Of a stretch of DNA of 64,000 nt, positions 53,479-62,714 are shown piece after piece. Within the stretch, counting starts at the first letter, position 1; each line of letters starts with the position of its first letter. Source of the stretch: Rhizobium sp. Root1334 (GTDB lineage Bacteria; Pseudomonadota; Alphaproteobacteria; Rhizobiales; Rhizobiaceae); the NCBI RefSeq assembly GCF_001426665.1, contig NZ_LMEY01000001.1, positions 1,017,178 through 1,081,177 on the forward strand, in the 5' to 3' direction. The notes under the pieces were generated by a model. That model was not told the origin of the DNA and did no database searches. It was given only the letters and a program-made list of their open reading frames with translations. Position numbers and translations under genes: made by a program.

Positions 53479-54378
53479 TTATCGCGCGCCGGAGGCCACG
53501 GGCACTGTTGCCGGATCAACCGTCTCGTAGAATTTCGAGATGATCTCCCAGGCTTCCTCGGCAGTTTCGACGAACTGAACGAGATCGAGATCGTTGGGCG
53601 CGATGGTGCCGAAATCGGCCAGCGCCTCGAAATTGATGACGCTGCGCCAGAATTTTTCGCCAAACAGGATCAGCGGCACCAGTGCCATGCGGCCCGTCTG
53701 CATCAGCGTGATCGTCTCGAACAACTCATCGAACGTCCCGAAACCGCCCGGAAAAACCGTGACGGCCTTGGCACGCAACAGGAAGTGCATCTTGCGGATG
53801 GCGAAGTAGTGGAAGTTGAACGACAGGTCGGGCGTCACATATTGATTGGGAGCCTGCTCGTGCGGCAGCACGATGTTCAATCCGATCGACGGCGCGCCGA
53901 TGTCGTCGGCGCCGCGATTGCCCGCCTCCATCACGCCCGGCCCTCCGCCGGTGGTCACCACATACTCCGTATAGCCGGACTCGGCCGAATGCTGGGAGCA
54001 GAGGCGGGCGAATTTGCGAGCCTCCTCGTAATAGACAGAGGCAGCCGTCAGGTTCTGGCGCTGGGTGTCGTTCTTCGCCGCCCAGGCATCGCCGCCGGGC
54101 TCGGGAATGCGGGCGCCGCCGAACATCACCACCGTCGAATTGATGCCGCGTTCGGCCATGATCATTTCGGGCTTCAGCAATTCCAGCTGCAACCGCATGG
54201 GGCGCAGCTCTTCGCGAGCCATGAAATCATCGTCCGTATAGGCGAGCCTGTAGGATGGTGACATTGATTGTGGTGTCTGTGGAACGCCCGCCGCGCGCTT
54301 GCGCGTCTGCTGGCTATCGACCAGGGGATCCCAGACCCCATCCTTGCGCCGCAGATTCCGCTTCTTCATTCTTGCCAT
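53479..54378 (-). CDS. LOG-family (TIGR00730) Rossmann protein
   Basis: The 299-residue product has the lysine-decarboxylase-like LOG signature: TVVMFGGARIPEPGGD, TTGGGPGVMEAGNRGADD and FPGGFGTFDELFETITL. Family members hydrolyse nucleoside monophosphates (cytokinin-type or purine). The N-terminal about 45 residues are basic and disordered. ATG 54378 follows AGGAAAG; ATG 54369 is three residues downstream. It is divergent from dapD. Substrate in this organism unknown. Confidence 0.9.
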   Translation of the reverse strand: MARMKKRNLRRKDGVWDPLVDSQQTRKRAAGVPQTPQSMSPSYRLAYTDDDFMAREELRPMRLQLELLKPEMIMAERGINSTVVMFGGARIPEPGGDAWAAKNDTQRQNLTAASVYYEEARKFARLCSQHSAESGYTEYVVTTGGGPGVMEAGNRGADDIGAPSIGLNIVLPHEQAPNQYVTPDLSFNFHYFAIRKMHFLLRAKAVTVFPGGFGTFDELFETITLMQTGRMALVPLILFGEKFWRSVINFEALADFGTIAPNDLDLVQFVETAEEAWEIISKFYETVDPATVPVASGAR

Positions 54379-54584
54379 GTCAAACTTTCCTGCCGCAAAC
54401 CGGCTGCAAATCATCGCTGCCGGATGCTCCTTTCAACATCCTGGTCGCTACGGATCAAATCACCCGTGCTCATTCCGGGACATACACCTTCATCCAGCCC
54501 CGACTGCAACCGAAAACCACTTCAATTTTTCGGGATCATGCTCTAGAGCAGGTTACGATAGACGCCGAAGTTTAAGGAATTCCG

Positions 54585-55442
54585 ATGACGACCCATGATC
54601 TCGCCTCCCTGTCGCAGACCATCGACACCGCGTTCGACAACCGCGACAGCGTCACCATCAACACCAAGGGCGAGATCCGCGATGCGGTGGACACGGCTCT
54701 CAATCTGCTCGACGGCGGCAAGGTGCGCGTGGCCGAACGCGGCACTGATGGCAACTGGACCGTCAATCAATGGCTGAAAAAGGCCGTTCTCCTGTCGTTC
54801 CGCTTGAACGACATGGAGGTCGTCAAGGGCGGCCCGGGCCAGTCCACCTGGTGGGACAAGGTTCCCTCGAAATTCGAAGGCTGGGGCGAAAACCAGTTCC
54901 GCGACGCCGGTTTTCGCGCAGTGCCAAATGCTGTTGTGCGCCGCTCCGCCTATATCGCTCCCAATGCCATCCTGATGCCGTCCTTCGTCAATCTCGGCGC
55001 CTATGTCGGCGAAGGCACGATGGTCGACACCTGGGCGACCGTTGGTTCCTGCGCCCAGATCGGCAAGCATGTGCATCTGTCCGGCGGCGTCGGCATCGGC
55101 GGCGTGCTGGAACCGATGCAGGCCGGCCCGACGATCATCGAGGACAACTGCTTCATCGGCGCCCGCTCGGAAGTGGTCGAAGGCTGCATCGTGCGCGAGG
55201 GCTCGGTGCTCGGCATGGGCGTGTTCATCGGCAAGTCGACCAAGATCGTCGACCGCGCAACCGGCGAAGTGACCTATGGCGAAGTACCACCCTATTCCGT
55301 CGTCGTCGCAGGCTCGATGGGTTCCGGTGCAGTGATGCCGAACGGCTTGGTTGCCCCGAACCTCTATTGCGCCGTCATCGTCAAGCGCGTCGATGAAAAG
55401 ACCCGCTCGAAGACCGGCATCAACGAACTCCTGCGAGACTAA
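54585..55442 (+). CDS. dapD: Tetrahydrodipicolinate N-succinyltransferase
   Basis: The 285-residue enzyme acts in lysine and diaminopimelate synthesis. It has the left-handed parallel beta-helix of hexapeptide repeats ([60 protein letters not shown]). The start follows AAGGAATTCCG. It is followed 29 bases later by a DUF805 gene. In many rhizobia dapE follows dapD; no dapE is present here. Confidence 0.96.
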   Translation: MTTHDLASLSQTIDTAFDNRDSVTINTKGEIRDAVDTALNLLDGGKVRVAERGTDGNWTVNQWLKKAVLLSFRLNDMEVVKGGPGQSTWWDKVPSKFEGWGENQFRDAGFRAVPNAVVRRSAYIAPNAILMPSFVNLGAYVGEGTMVDTWATVGSCAQIGKHVHLSGGVGIGGVLEPMQAGPTIIEDNCFIGARSEVVEGCIVREGSVLGMGVFIGKSTKIVDRATGEVTYGEVPPYSVVVAGSMGSGAVMPNGLVAPNLYCAVIVKRVDEKTRSKTGINELLRD

Positions 55443-55471
55443 CCACAATGCAAATAGAGGGGCAGCAGAGC

Positions 55472-55807
55472 ATGTCCTGGCTGTTCTTCAGCCCCTCCGG
55501 CCGCATTGGCCGCCTGCTTTATTTCCTCGGCTGGCTGTTCTGGGCCGCCATGAGCGGCTTTGTGCTGTCGCGTGTCTTCGCCCATCAGGGCAATGACATC
55601 CCGCTGGCGCTCTGGACCCTGATCCTGGTGGTCACTGCGCTTGTCTCTACCGCTTCGATCGCACTTTTGACCATCAAGCGGCTGCACGACATCGGCTATC
55701 CCGGCCATCTCGCGATTTGCCTGTTCATTCCTGTCCTCAGCCCTGTTCTTTTCCTCGCGCTCTGTCTGTGGCCGGGCACCCAAGGGCCAAACCAATACGG
55801 CCGCTGA
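55472..55807 (+). CDS. DUF805-family small membrane protein
   Basis: The 111-residue product has about three to four membrane helices and the DUF805 motifs FSPSGRIGRLLYF, TIKRLHDIGYPGH and LWPGTQGPNQYG. ATG 55472 follows GAGGGG; an ATG at 55448 is in frame upstream. It appears cotranscribed with dapD. Function unknown. Confidence 0.82.
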   Translation: MSWLFFSPSGRIGRLLYFLGWLFWAAMSGFVLSRVFAHQGNDIPLALWTLILVVTALVSTASIALLTIKRLHDIGYPGHLAICLFIPVLSPVLFLALCLWPGTQGPNQYGR

Positions 55808-55834
55808 ACAACAGAGAAGCCGGAAAAATGCCGC

Positions 55835-56986
55835 CTATTGCTGCGGCATCTGGAAGGTGAAGCGCGTCTCTTCCTGCGTCGATGTCACCTGAAGAAAGCC
55901 CCTATGCGCCTTGGCAATCTCCGAGGAAATATAAAGTCCGAGACCGAGGCCCTCCAGATTTGCCTTGGCCGAAGCGCGCACAAACGGCTTGAACAGGTCC
56001 TTGACCACCGCTTCCGGGATGGGTTCGCCGGTATTGCTCACCGTCAACTCGAAGCGGCCGCCTGGAATCGCCGAGCGTATCCGGATCGGCGCCTCCGGAT
56101 CGCCATGCGTCAGCGCATTGGCCAGAAGATTGGACAGCAATTGCCCGACCCGGCCTTCGTCGCAGCGCACCATCGCCTCCGCCAGATCAGCCTCGATCCT
56201 CCGGCCCGGATTGGCCATTTTCAGTTCCGCGACCACCTGCTCCAGCACAGGCCGAAGCGGCACGCGGTCGGCCTGTTCGATCGAAATGCCGCCGCCCAAT
56301 CGGCCACGAGCGAAATCGAGTACGTTGTCGATCAGGCCCGACATCCGCGAAATGCTGTTCTGCATCAGCGCAAGAACCGTCTTGCCCTTGTCATCCGCCA
56401 CCGTACGCTGCAGCATCCGTGTGCCGGCGTCGAGCGAGGCGAGCGGATTGCGCAGGTCGTGACCGAGCACCGCGATGAACTGTTCACGCAACTCGCTGCT
56501 CTGCCGCTCCTGATCCATCCGGTCATGGGCGTCGAGATGAAACGCGATCAGATTGGCAAACAGCTGAAACATGCCGACGATTTCGGGCGTGTTCAATGTG
56601 CGCGGCACCGTATCGATGGCGCAGAGCGTGCCGAAGAAGGAGCCATCGGCCAGCGTGATCGGCATGGAGATATAGCTCTGCAAACCGTAATGCGCTGGCG
56701 TATGATGGCCGCAATACAGTGGATCCTCGGCCACGTTGTCGATGATGACGGGTTGGCGGTGATCGCGGATTTCGTTGCAGATCGTCGTCTCGATCTTTAG
56801 CTCGCCGCCCGGCTCCAGCCCGAAAGCCAGGTTGTCCTGAACACCGCAGGCAATCCACCGGTCAGTGCTCACCCGCGCCACCGCTGCAAAGCGCATGCCG
56901 GTCGTCCTGCAGACCACATCGAGAATGGTCGGCACGGCGCTGATCTGCGCGATGGCATCGACGGCGGCGGCGGGGTTGTCGTTCAA
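55835..56986 (-). CDS. GAF-domain sensor histidine kinase
   Basis: The product (383 residues from TTG 56986) has a GAF domain (about 20-170, TTGMRFAAVARVSTDRWIACG, ISMPITLADGSFFGTLCAID) and a histidine kinase core: His-box EQFIAVLGHDLRNPLASLDA, N box RVGQLLSNLLANALTHGD and G box NLEGLGLGLYIS. It has no membrane helices, so it is cytosolic. GAAAG stands 8 bases from the TTG; no in-frame ATG is suitable. No partner response regulator is near. The gene converges on DUF805. Confidence 0.82.
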   Translation of the reverse strand: MNDNPAAAVDAIAQISAVPTILDVVCRTTGMRFAAVARVSTDRWIACGVQDNLAFGLEPGGELKIETTICNEIRDHRQPVIIDNVAEDPLYCGHHTPAHYGLQSYISMPITLADGSFFGTLCAIDTVPRTLNTPEIVGMFQLFANLIAFHLDAHDRMDQERQSSELREQFIAVLGHDLRNPLASLDAGTRMLQRTVADDKGKTVLALMQNSISRMSGLIDNVLDFARGRLGGGISIEQADRVPLRPVLEQVVAELKMANPGRRIEADLAEAMVRCDEGRVGQLLSNLLANALTHGDPEAPIRIRSAIPGGRFELTVSNTGEPIPEAVVKDLFKPFVRASAKANLEGLGLGLYISSEIAKAHRGFLQVTSTQEETRFTFQMPQQ

Positions 56987-57098
56987 TGCATGTCTTTCGA
57001 GATTAGATATTAAAAGCAGTGCCCTCTTTCTCGGCGGAATGTGCCGCAGATGCAAGCCCGATGATGGCAAGGGCGGCGCAAACGGCCGCCCCGCGCCG

Positions 57099-58145
57099 TC
57101 ATGCTTTCGCTTCGAACGGCTGTGGCCGGCGGGCCGCTCCCTGCCGTTCCAGCATCCAGCCCGGATATTCCGGCGGCAGGGCGCTGACAGCATCGAGCTT
57201 GGCCATGTCATCGGCATCGAGCCGGAGCTTCACCGCTTTCAGGTTTTCCTCCAGCTGCTCCACCCGCTTGGCGCCGATGATGACGCTGGTGACGAAGGGC
57301 TTGGCGAGGATGAAGGCGAGCGCCACTTCGGCGACGCTGGCACCATGTTTTTCCGCAACCTCGCGCATGGCGGCCACACAGGCCCAGGCCCGGTCCTTGT
57401 CGACCGGCGGAAAATCGAAATTCGCCCGGCGGCCCTCGCCATTGCCCGGTGCGCCCGGTCCATACTTGCCCGACAACAGGCCACCTGCGAGCGGCGACCA
57501 GACCATCAGGCCCATCTTTTCCTCGGTCAGCAGCGGCACGATTTCGCGCTCCAGATCGCGTCCGGCGATCGAGTAATAGGCCTGCAGCGTCTCAAACCGG
57601 GCAAACCCCTTGCGCTCGGAAACACCCAATGCCTTGGCGATCTTCCAGGCCTGCCAGTTGGACATGCCGACATAACGGACCAGTCCGCCGGAAACCAGGT
57701 CATCCAGCGCCCTGAGCGTCTCGTCGATCGGCGTCACCGTGTCGGTGCCGTGGATCTGGTAGAGATCGATATGGTCCATCTGCAGCCGGTCCAGGCTCTC
57801 CTCGACCGAGTCCATGATATGGCCGCGGGAAGCGCCACGATCGTTCGGGCCATCGCCCATCTGACCATAGACCTTGGTGGCGATCACCACGTCCTTGCGC
57901 TCGACGCCCAGATTGATCAGCGCCTGCCCGAGCAGGCGTTCGGATTCACCGGCTGAATAGACGTCGGCGGTATCGATGAAATTGACACCGGCAGCCAGGG
58001 ACCGTTCGACGATCCGGTCGGCCGCATCCTGGTCGACACCGGCGATGCCGCCCCAGAAGGCGCCTTCGGCCGATCCGAAGGTCATTGTTCCCAGGCAGAT
58101 TTCCGAAACGAACAGGCCGGTATTGCCAAGCTGATTGTAACGCAT
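57099..58145 (-). CDS. Aldo/keto reductase
   Basis: The 348-residue AKR keeps the tetrad: Asp and Tyr in DTADVYSAGESE, Lys in VIATKVYGQ and His in LYQIHGTD. It starts MRYNQLGNTGLFVSEICLGTMTFG after GGAGCTAACC. It lies 146 bases downstream of the AraC regulator gene, same strand, so may be in its operon. Substrate unknown. Confidence 0.92.
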   Translation of the reverse strand: MRYNQLGNTGLFVSEICLGTMTFGSAEGAFWGGIAGVDQDAADRIVERSLAAGVNFIDTADVYSAGESERLLGQALINLGVERKDVVIATKVYGQMGDGPNDRGASRGHIMDSVEESLDRLQMDHIDLYQIHGTDTVTPIDETLRALDDLVSGGLVRYVGMSNWQAWKIAKALGVSERKGFARFETLQAYYSIAGRDLEREIVPLLTEEKMGLMVWSPLAGGLLSGKYGPGAPGNGEGRRANFDFPPVDKDRAWACVAAMREVAEKHGASVAEVALAFILAKPFVTSVIIGAKRVEQLEENLKAVKLRLDADDMAKLDAVSALPPEYPGWMLERQGAARRPQPFEAKA

Positions 58146-58290
58146 GGTTAGCTCCATAGTTCTGTAAGGATAGCGGTGGAAGATCCCGGCCCTGCAGGCG
58201 GGGTTCTCATGGGCGATAGGACGCAATGGCCGTTTTGCCAGCGCGTCCACGGCTTTTCGAACGCCACTCTGCGCGTTCAAAACTGTTGTG

Positions 58291-59199
58291 TTATTCGGCC
58301 GCGACCTGCGTGCGTAGCATCGAGACATCGCGCAGCGGCGACTGGCCGTAGAAACGGGTATATTCCAGGCCGAACTGCGACGGGCTCTGGTAACCGACGG
58401 TATGCCCAGCCATGCCGGCGTCCATATTGTCGACCAGCATCAGGCGGCGCGCTTCATAGAGCCGCAACTGCTTCTGGTATTGCATCGGCGTCATCGCCGC
58501 CACCGCCTTGAAATGATGATGCAGTGACGAAACGCTCATGCCGCAATGGTCTGCCAGTTCCTCGATCCGCAGCGGCCGCACGTAGTGTTCCCGCAGCCAG
58601 GCAATCGCCTTGGCCACCCGGTTTCCCGGACTGTCGACCGTGGCGATCTGGATCAGTCGCGGCCCGTATGGCCCTGTCAGCAGCCGATAGAGAATTTCCT
58701 GCTCGACAAGAGGTGCCACGCCCGCGATGTCGCTTGGAGTATCGAGGAGCCTCAGATATCTCAGCGTCGCATCCACAAGGGCTGGCGATGCCTTGTGGAT
58801 GGCCAGGCCCCGCATGCCGTCTGCCGTTGCCGCAACAGGTGGAACCGCGATCCGCTGCAACACTTCGCGCAGACGGTCGGGATTGATCACCATGCCAAGC
58901 CCCAGATGTGGTGCCTGCGGGCTGGCGACGCTGACGCGCGAGACGACCGGCAGGTCGAACGACACCACGACACAATCGCCAGCCCCGTAATGATAGACAT
59001 CCTGCCCGAGCGTCACGGTTTTCTGTCCTTGGGCAATGAGCGCGAAGGCCGGGCGGTGGGCCAGATGCACAGGGTCGGTTGGCGCGGTCTGGCGCCCCAA
59101 AAGCAGGTTGTCGATCGCCGTCGGAAACATCCCCGTCCCCGAGGTATGCCGCGCAATGATCTCAGCGATTTCACCGAAACGTTCTGTCTGGTTCTGCAT
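58291..59199 (-). CDS. AraC-family transcriptional regulator
   Basis: The 302-residue product has an N-terminal cupin-like AraC_N domain (about 25-160, LALIAQGQKTVTLGQDVYHYGAGDCVVVS in part) and a C-terminal double helix-turn-helix (about 200-300, IEELADHCGMSVSSLHHHFKAV, AGHTVGYQSPSQFGLEYTRFYG). It is divergent from the SDR gene at 59390 and upstream of the aldo/keto reductase; it probably regulates one or both. Effector unknown. Confidence 0.9.
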   Translation of the reverse strand: MQNQTERFGEIAEIIARHTSGTGMFPTAIDNLLLGRQTAPTDPVHLAHRPAFALIAQGQKTVTLGQDVYHYGAGDCVVVSFDLPVVSRVSVASPQAPHLGLGMVINPDRLREVLQRIAVPPVAATADGMRGLAIHKASPALVDATLRYLRLLDTPSDIAGVAPLVEQEILYRLLTGPYGPRLIQIATVDSPGNRVAKAIAWLREHYVRPLRIEELADHCGMSVSSLHHHFKAVAAMTPMQYQKQLRLYEARRLMLVDNMDAGMAGHTVGYQSPSQFGLEYTRFYGQSPLRDVSMLRTQVAAE

Positions 59200-59389
59200 G
59201 GAGCGGAAGCGATGTCCTGATTTTCGACTGAACCGACGCTACTGCGGAATTTCGGCGCTGGGAATGTCTCCTCCTCCACATTTGCAGGATCGCATAGAAA
59301 TCTCGGAGTATCGTTGTAACGCCAAAGCCCTTGTCTGCCGCATGCTTGGCTCATCGGATCAACATGTCCGAAGAATCAAGGAAATTGCT

Positions 59390-60130
59390 ATGACCAGATT
59401 GACCGGAAAAACCGCCGTCGTCACCGGCGTTGCCAATGGACCAGCGGCGCGGATCGCCGCCCGCCTTGCCGCCGAAGGTGCAGCCGTCATCATCAATGAT
59501 GCCGCCGATAGCGAGGGTGCGTCCCGTCTTGCCGCAAAGATCGTCCGGGGTGGCGGCCGGGCTGTCGCCGTCGAAGGCGACGTGTCGAAATCTGAGGATG
59601 TGAAGCGCATCTTCCGGGCCACGATCGAGATTTTCGGCCGGCCTGATATCGTCGTCAACAATGCCGGCATTGTCCGGGCCGCCCCGCGGCAGGCAGAGGC
59701 AGACCCCAACCGCACCTTTGCCGTCAATGTGTTCGGCACGTTCCTGATGTGCCAGGAGGCGGCCCGCCAGTTCGCCGGCAGGGGCGGTGTCATCATCAAC
59801 ATGAGCGCGGCGGCCAATGCCACACCGGCGGCCGGAACTCCGGATGCGGAAACGCTGGCCACCGTCAAGAGCGCCATCGACATGCTGACACTCGGCCTCG
59901 CCCGCGACTTCGCGGAGCGTGGCATCCGTGTCCTCTCGATCGATCCGGCGGGTTTCGACGCTGAAAACCTGTGCAGCCCCGACCTGCCCGAAAGGACCAC
60001 GCGCCGCACGACAGCCGTGGCTTCACTGCGCCGCGGCCGTCTCCCCGGCGCCGGTACGCTTGCTGCTTCCGACGACATCGCCTTTATCCGCAACGACCTG
60101 GTGGCATCCACGGGCTGGCGCGGCTGGTAA
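59390..60130 (+). CDS. Short-chain dehydrogenase-like protein, degenerate active site
   Basis: The 246-residue product has a Rossmann nucleotide-binding start, TAVVTGVANGPAARIAARLA, that lacks the third Gly of the classical TGxxxGxG, followed by NNAGIV. The catalytic Ser is kept (INMSA), but the Tyr-x3-Lys pair is not: the Lys in LATVKSAIDM is preceded four residues earlier by Leu. ATG 59390 follows AAGGAAATTGCT. It may be a non-catalytic binder or have a different mechanism. Divergent from the AraC regulator. Confidence 0.82.
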   Translation: MTRLTGKTAVVTGVANGPAARIAARLAAEGAAVIINDAADSEGASRLAAKIVRGGGRAVAVEGDVSKSEDVKRIFRATIEIFGRPDIVVNNAGIVRAAPRQAEADPNRTFAVNVFGTFLMCQEAARQFAGRGGVIINMSAAANATPAAGTPDAETLATVKSAIDMLTLGLARDFAERGIRVLSIDPAGFDAENLCSPDLPERTTRRTTAVASLRRGRLPGAGTLAASDDIAFIRNDLVASTGWRGW

Positions 60131-60157
60131 AACGGTGCCGGCTGATAACGCAACCGC

Positions 60158-61054
60158 CTATGCTTTGGACGTCAGCCAGACGCCAACCAGTGTCACCGCC
60201 AGACCGATAAACATGGTTACCGTCAGCGGTTCGGAGAACAAGGCCCAGGCCCACAGCATGGTCACGGGCGGGCTGAGATAGATCGCAGCACTCACCTGCG
60301 CCACGGGAAACAGGCGCAGGCTGGTATAGTAGACCGAATAGGCAGCAAAGGTCGCAATCAGCACCAGCCATGCCATGCCGATGGCAAAATTGGCAGTCAT
60401 CGGCGGGGCAAGGCTCCCCTGCATCAGGGCACACACGGCAAAGAGGGCCGAGCCGGTCAGCGTCTGGACACACAGGCTCTGATGGACAGGCATATGCTGG
60501 GTGCGCCGCCGCCGGTAAAGAACGGATGCCAGCGCAAAGACCAGCATCGAGCCCACCGTCAGGGCATAGGCCCATAACGGAGCCGCGCCAAAACTCAGGC
60601 TGTCGAGCGAGACGAACAGGACGCCTGCGACCGCGATCGCCGTTCCCAGCCATTGCCGCGCTGTCAGCCGTTCGCCGAGGACAGGCTGTGACAGACATGC
60701 AATCGCCAGCGGCAAAAGATCCGAAATGAGAGCGACAAGCCCCGTGGGAACCCGTTGCTCGATCGCCAGGGCAAAGCCGCCGAGATACAGAAATACCGAC
60801 ATGACGCCGAAGGCCATTTGTTCGAGCACGCCGCGCCGCGTCATCCGCGGCCCGATCAACAGCGCGAACGGCAGGAGGATCACCCCTGACAGAAGGGTGC
60901 GCCAGAACAACACCAGCACGACGCTTGCCTCTTCGATGGCAAAGCGAATACCGACAAAGCCGGAACTCCAGCCAATGATCAGAAGTGTCGCCAGCAACGG
61001 CCAGAGGAAAGGGCTTCGCTGAGGCTTTGGCCGGGAGAGAGCTTGGTCGGTCAT
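60158..61054 (-). CDS. EamA/DMT-family exporter
   Basis: The 298-residue product has about ten helices in two EamA repeats (FLWPLLATLLIIGWSSGFVG, LVALISDLLPLAIACLSQPVLGER, YYTSLRLFPVAQVSAAIYLSPPVTMLWAW). ATG 61054 starts MTDQALSRPKPQ; the frame upstream crosses the divergent promoter. Paired divergently with the LysR gene at 61224. Substrate unknown. Confidence 0.87.
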   Translation of the reverse strand: MTDQALSRPKPQRSPFLWPLLATLLIIGWSSGFVGIRFAIEEASVVLVLFWRTLLSGVILLPFALLIGPRMTRRGVLEQMAFGVMSVFLYLGGFALAIEQRVPTGLVALISDLLPLAIACLSQPVLGERLTARQWLGTAIAVAGVLFVSLDSLSFGAAPLWAYALTVGSMLVFALASVLYRRRRTQHMPVHQSLCVQTLTGSALFAVCALMQGSLAPPMTANFAIGMAWLVLIATFAAYSVYYTSLRLFPVAQVSAAIYLSPPVTMLWAWALFSEPLTVTMFIGLAVTLVGVWLTSKA

Positions 61055-61223
61055 GGAATACTCGCTGGGATATCGGTCCCGTCGAGCCATAGAGGAAACA
61101 CGATGCGCCGGCACATGACAAATTTCGATCACGACATGACATAGACTCCGCTTTCGTGATGGAAACTTGCGAAAATTATTGGCGAAGCGCATGGTTTCCG
61201 AACATCACATCGTGAGTGTTGCC

Positions 61224-62114
61224 ATGAGTGAACTCAACAGCCGCAGACTTGAAATCGACGCCTTGCGCGTCTTGCTGGCTATTCGCCGCCATGGCGGAGT
61301 TACGCGTGCGGCAAAATCTTTGGGCCTGTCGCAATCGGCCGTGAGCCACAAGATCAAGCGGCTGGAAGGCAGCCTCGATTGTGATCTTCTCAGCCGCAAA
61401 CCGGGTGCTGCGGTCTTTACGGCCGCCGGAGAGGATCTGCTGGATTATGCCGAGCGTATCCTTGGCCTCCACGACGAAGCGTTGCTCAGCCTGACGAAAA
61501 CGCCGCTGGCGGGGCGCATCGCGCTAGGGCTCACCGAAGACACGACCTGCACCGATCTCGCCCGCATACTGGGGCGGTTTCGCCGCCTGCACCCTCATGT
61601 CGCGGTGCGCACCAAGGTCCGGATGAGTCTGGTCCTGCGGGCCATGCTGGAGCGGGGCGAGCTGGATGCCGCGATCATACAGATTTTCGCGCATGAGGTC
61701 CGCCCGACGGACGTCGTCCTTTTTCGCGAACAGCTGCACTGGGTCAAACATCCCGACGTCATTCTGCCGCCGGACGGTCCCATTCCGTTTCTGTCCTTCG
61801 ACGACGAGTGCTTCTACCGGCAATGGGCCTTCGATATCGGCCAGGACGGCGATCTCTTTCTCGAGACGGTCTTTGAATGCTCAAGCGCTGCCGGGATTGT
61901 CGCGGCAGTCACATCGGCACTGGGCGTTGCGCTGCTCAGCGAACGCCATCTGCGCCCCGAGATGAGCATCGTCACCACTCCGCTGCCGGCGCCTCCAGCC
62001 TTGGCCTATGTGGTGCGCCGGGCACGAAAGTCCCGCAATCCCGCGCTGGACACGCTTGTCGCCGAAATCGAAACCGAAGTGAGCCGGCACGGCGGCCTGT
62101 CCCTGGCCAGCTGA
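61224..62114 (+). CDS. LysR-family regulator
   Basis: The product (296 residues from ATG 61224) has a winged helix (RRLEIDALRVLLAIRRHGGV, TRAAKSLGLSQSAVSHKIKRL) and a LysR substrate-binding domain. Other in-frame starts are ATG 61191 and TTG 61167; the helix-turn-helix fits any of them. It is divergent from an EamA exporter gene, so it probably controls it. Ligand unknown. Confidence 0.87.
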   Translation: MSELNSRRLEIDALRVLLAIRRHGGVTRAAKSLGLSQSAVSHKIKRLEGSLDCDLLSRKPGAAVFTAAGEDLLDYAERILGLHDEALLSLTKTPLAGRIALGLTEDTTCTDLARILGRFRRLHPHVAVRTKVRMSLVLRAMLERGELDAAIIQIFAHEVRPTDVVLFREQLHWVKHPDVILPPDGPIPFLSFDDECFYRQWAFDIGQDGDLFLETVFECSSAAGIVAAVTSALGVALLSERHLRPEMSIVTTPLPAPPALAYVVRRARKSRNPALDTLVAEIETEVSRHGGLSLAS

Positions 62115-62146
62115 CGTACCAGTCCGGTCACGCCGCGCACCGCGTC

Positions 62147-62620
62147 TCAGCCGCGCCGCGCCGCTTCGATCACCGCGACATCGATCTTCTTCATGGTCAT
62201 CATCGCATCGAAGGCGCGCTTTGCTTCGCCGCCGCCCGCCGCCATCGCTTCCATCAGGACGCGCGGCGTAATCTGCCAGGACACGCCCCACTTGTCCTTG
62301 CACCAGCCGCATTCGCTTTCCTGGCCGCCATTGCCGACAATGGCATTCCAGTAACGGTCGGTTTCCTCCTGATCTTCCGTTGAGATTTGAAAGGAGAAGG
62401 CTTCGTCCTGCTTGAATGTGGGACCTCCGTTCAAGCCGATACAGGCAACACCGGCAACCGTGAATTCAACGACCAGCACGTCCCCCTGCTTTCCATCCGG
62501 GAAGTCTCCGGGCGCCCGCATCACGGCCCCCACCGCGCTGTCGGGAAATGTCTCGGCGTAGAAACGGGCGGCGGCCTCGGCATCCTTATCGTACCATAGG
62601 CAGATGGTATTCTTTGCCAT
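62147..62620 (-). CDS. PhnB-like VOC-fold protein
   Basis: The 157-residue product has the DUF3-demethylubiquinone/PhnB VOC form: TICLWYDKDAEAAARFYAETF, LVVEFTVAGVACIGLNGGPTFKQDEAFSFQIS, ECGWCKDKWGVSWQITPRVL, and a C-terminal AKRAFDAMMTMKKIDVAVIE helix. Such proteins bind small ligands or metal; substrate unknown. GGACACT precedes the ATG at 62620. The gene converges on the LysR gene (gap 32). Confidence 0.88.
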   Translation of the reverse strand: MAKNTICLWYDKDAEAAARFYAETFPDSAVGAVMRAPGDFPDGKQGDVLVVEFTVAGVACIGLNGGPTFKQDEAFSFQISTEDQEETDRYWNAIVGNGGQESECGWCKDKWGVSWQITPRVLMEAMAAGGGEAKRAFDAMMTMKKIDVAVIEAARRG

Positions 62621-62714
62621 CGTAGTGTCCTTTCGTTTTCCGGGTCTGGCCAAAAATAGAAGCCGGACACGGTTTTTCCAGCCTCGGGCGTTCGAAATGC
62701 CTTCCGGGCGCCGG

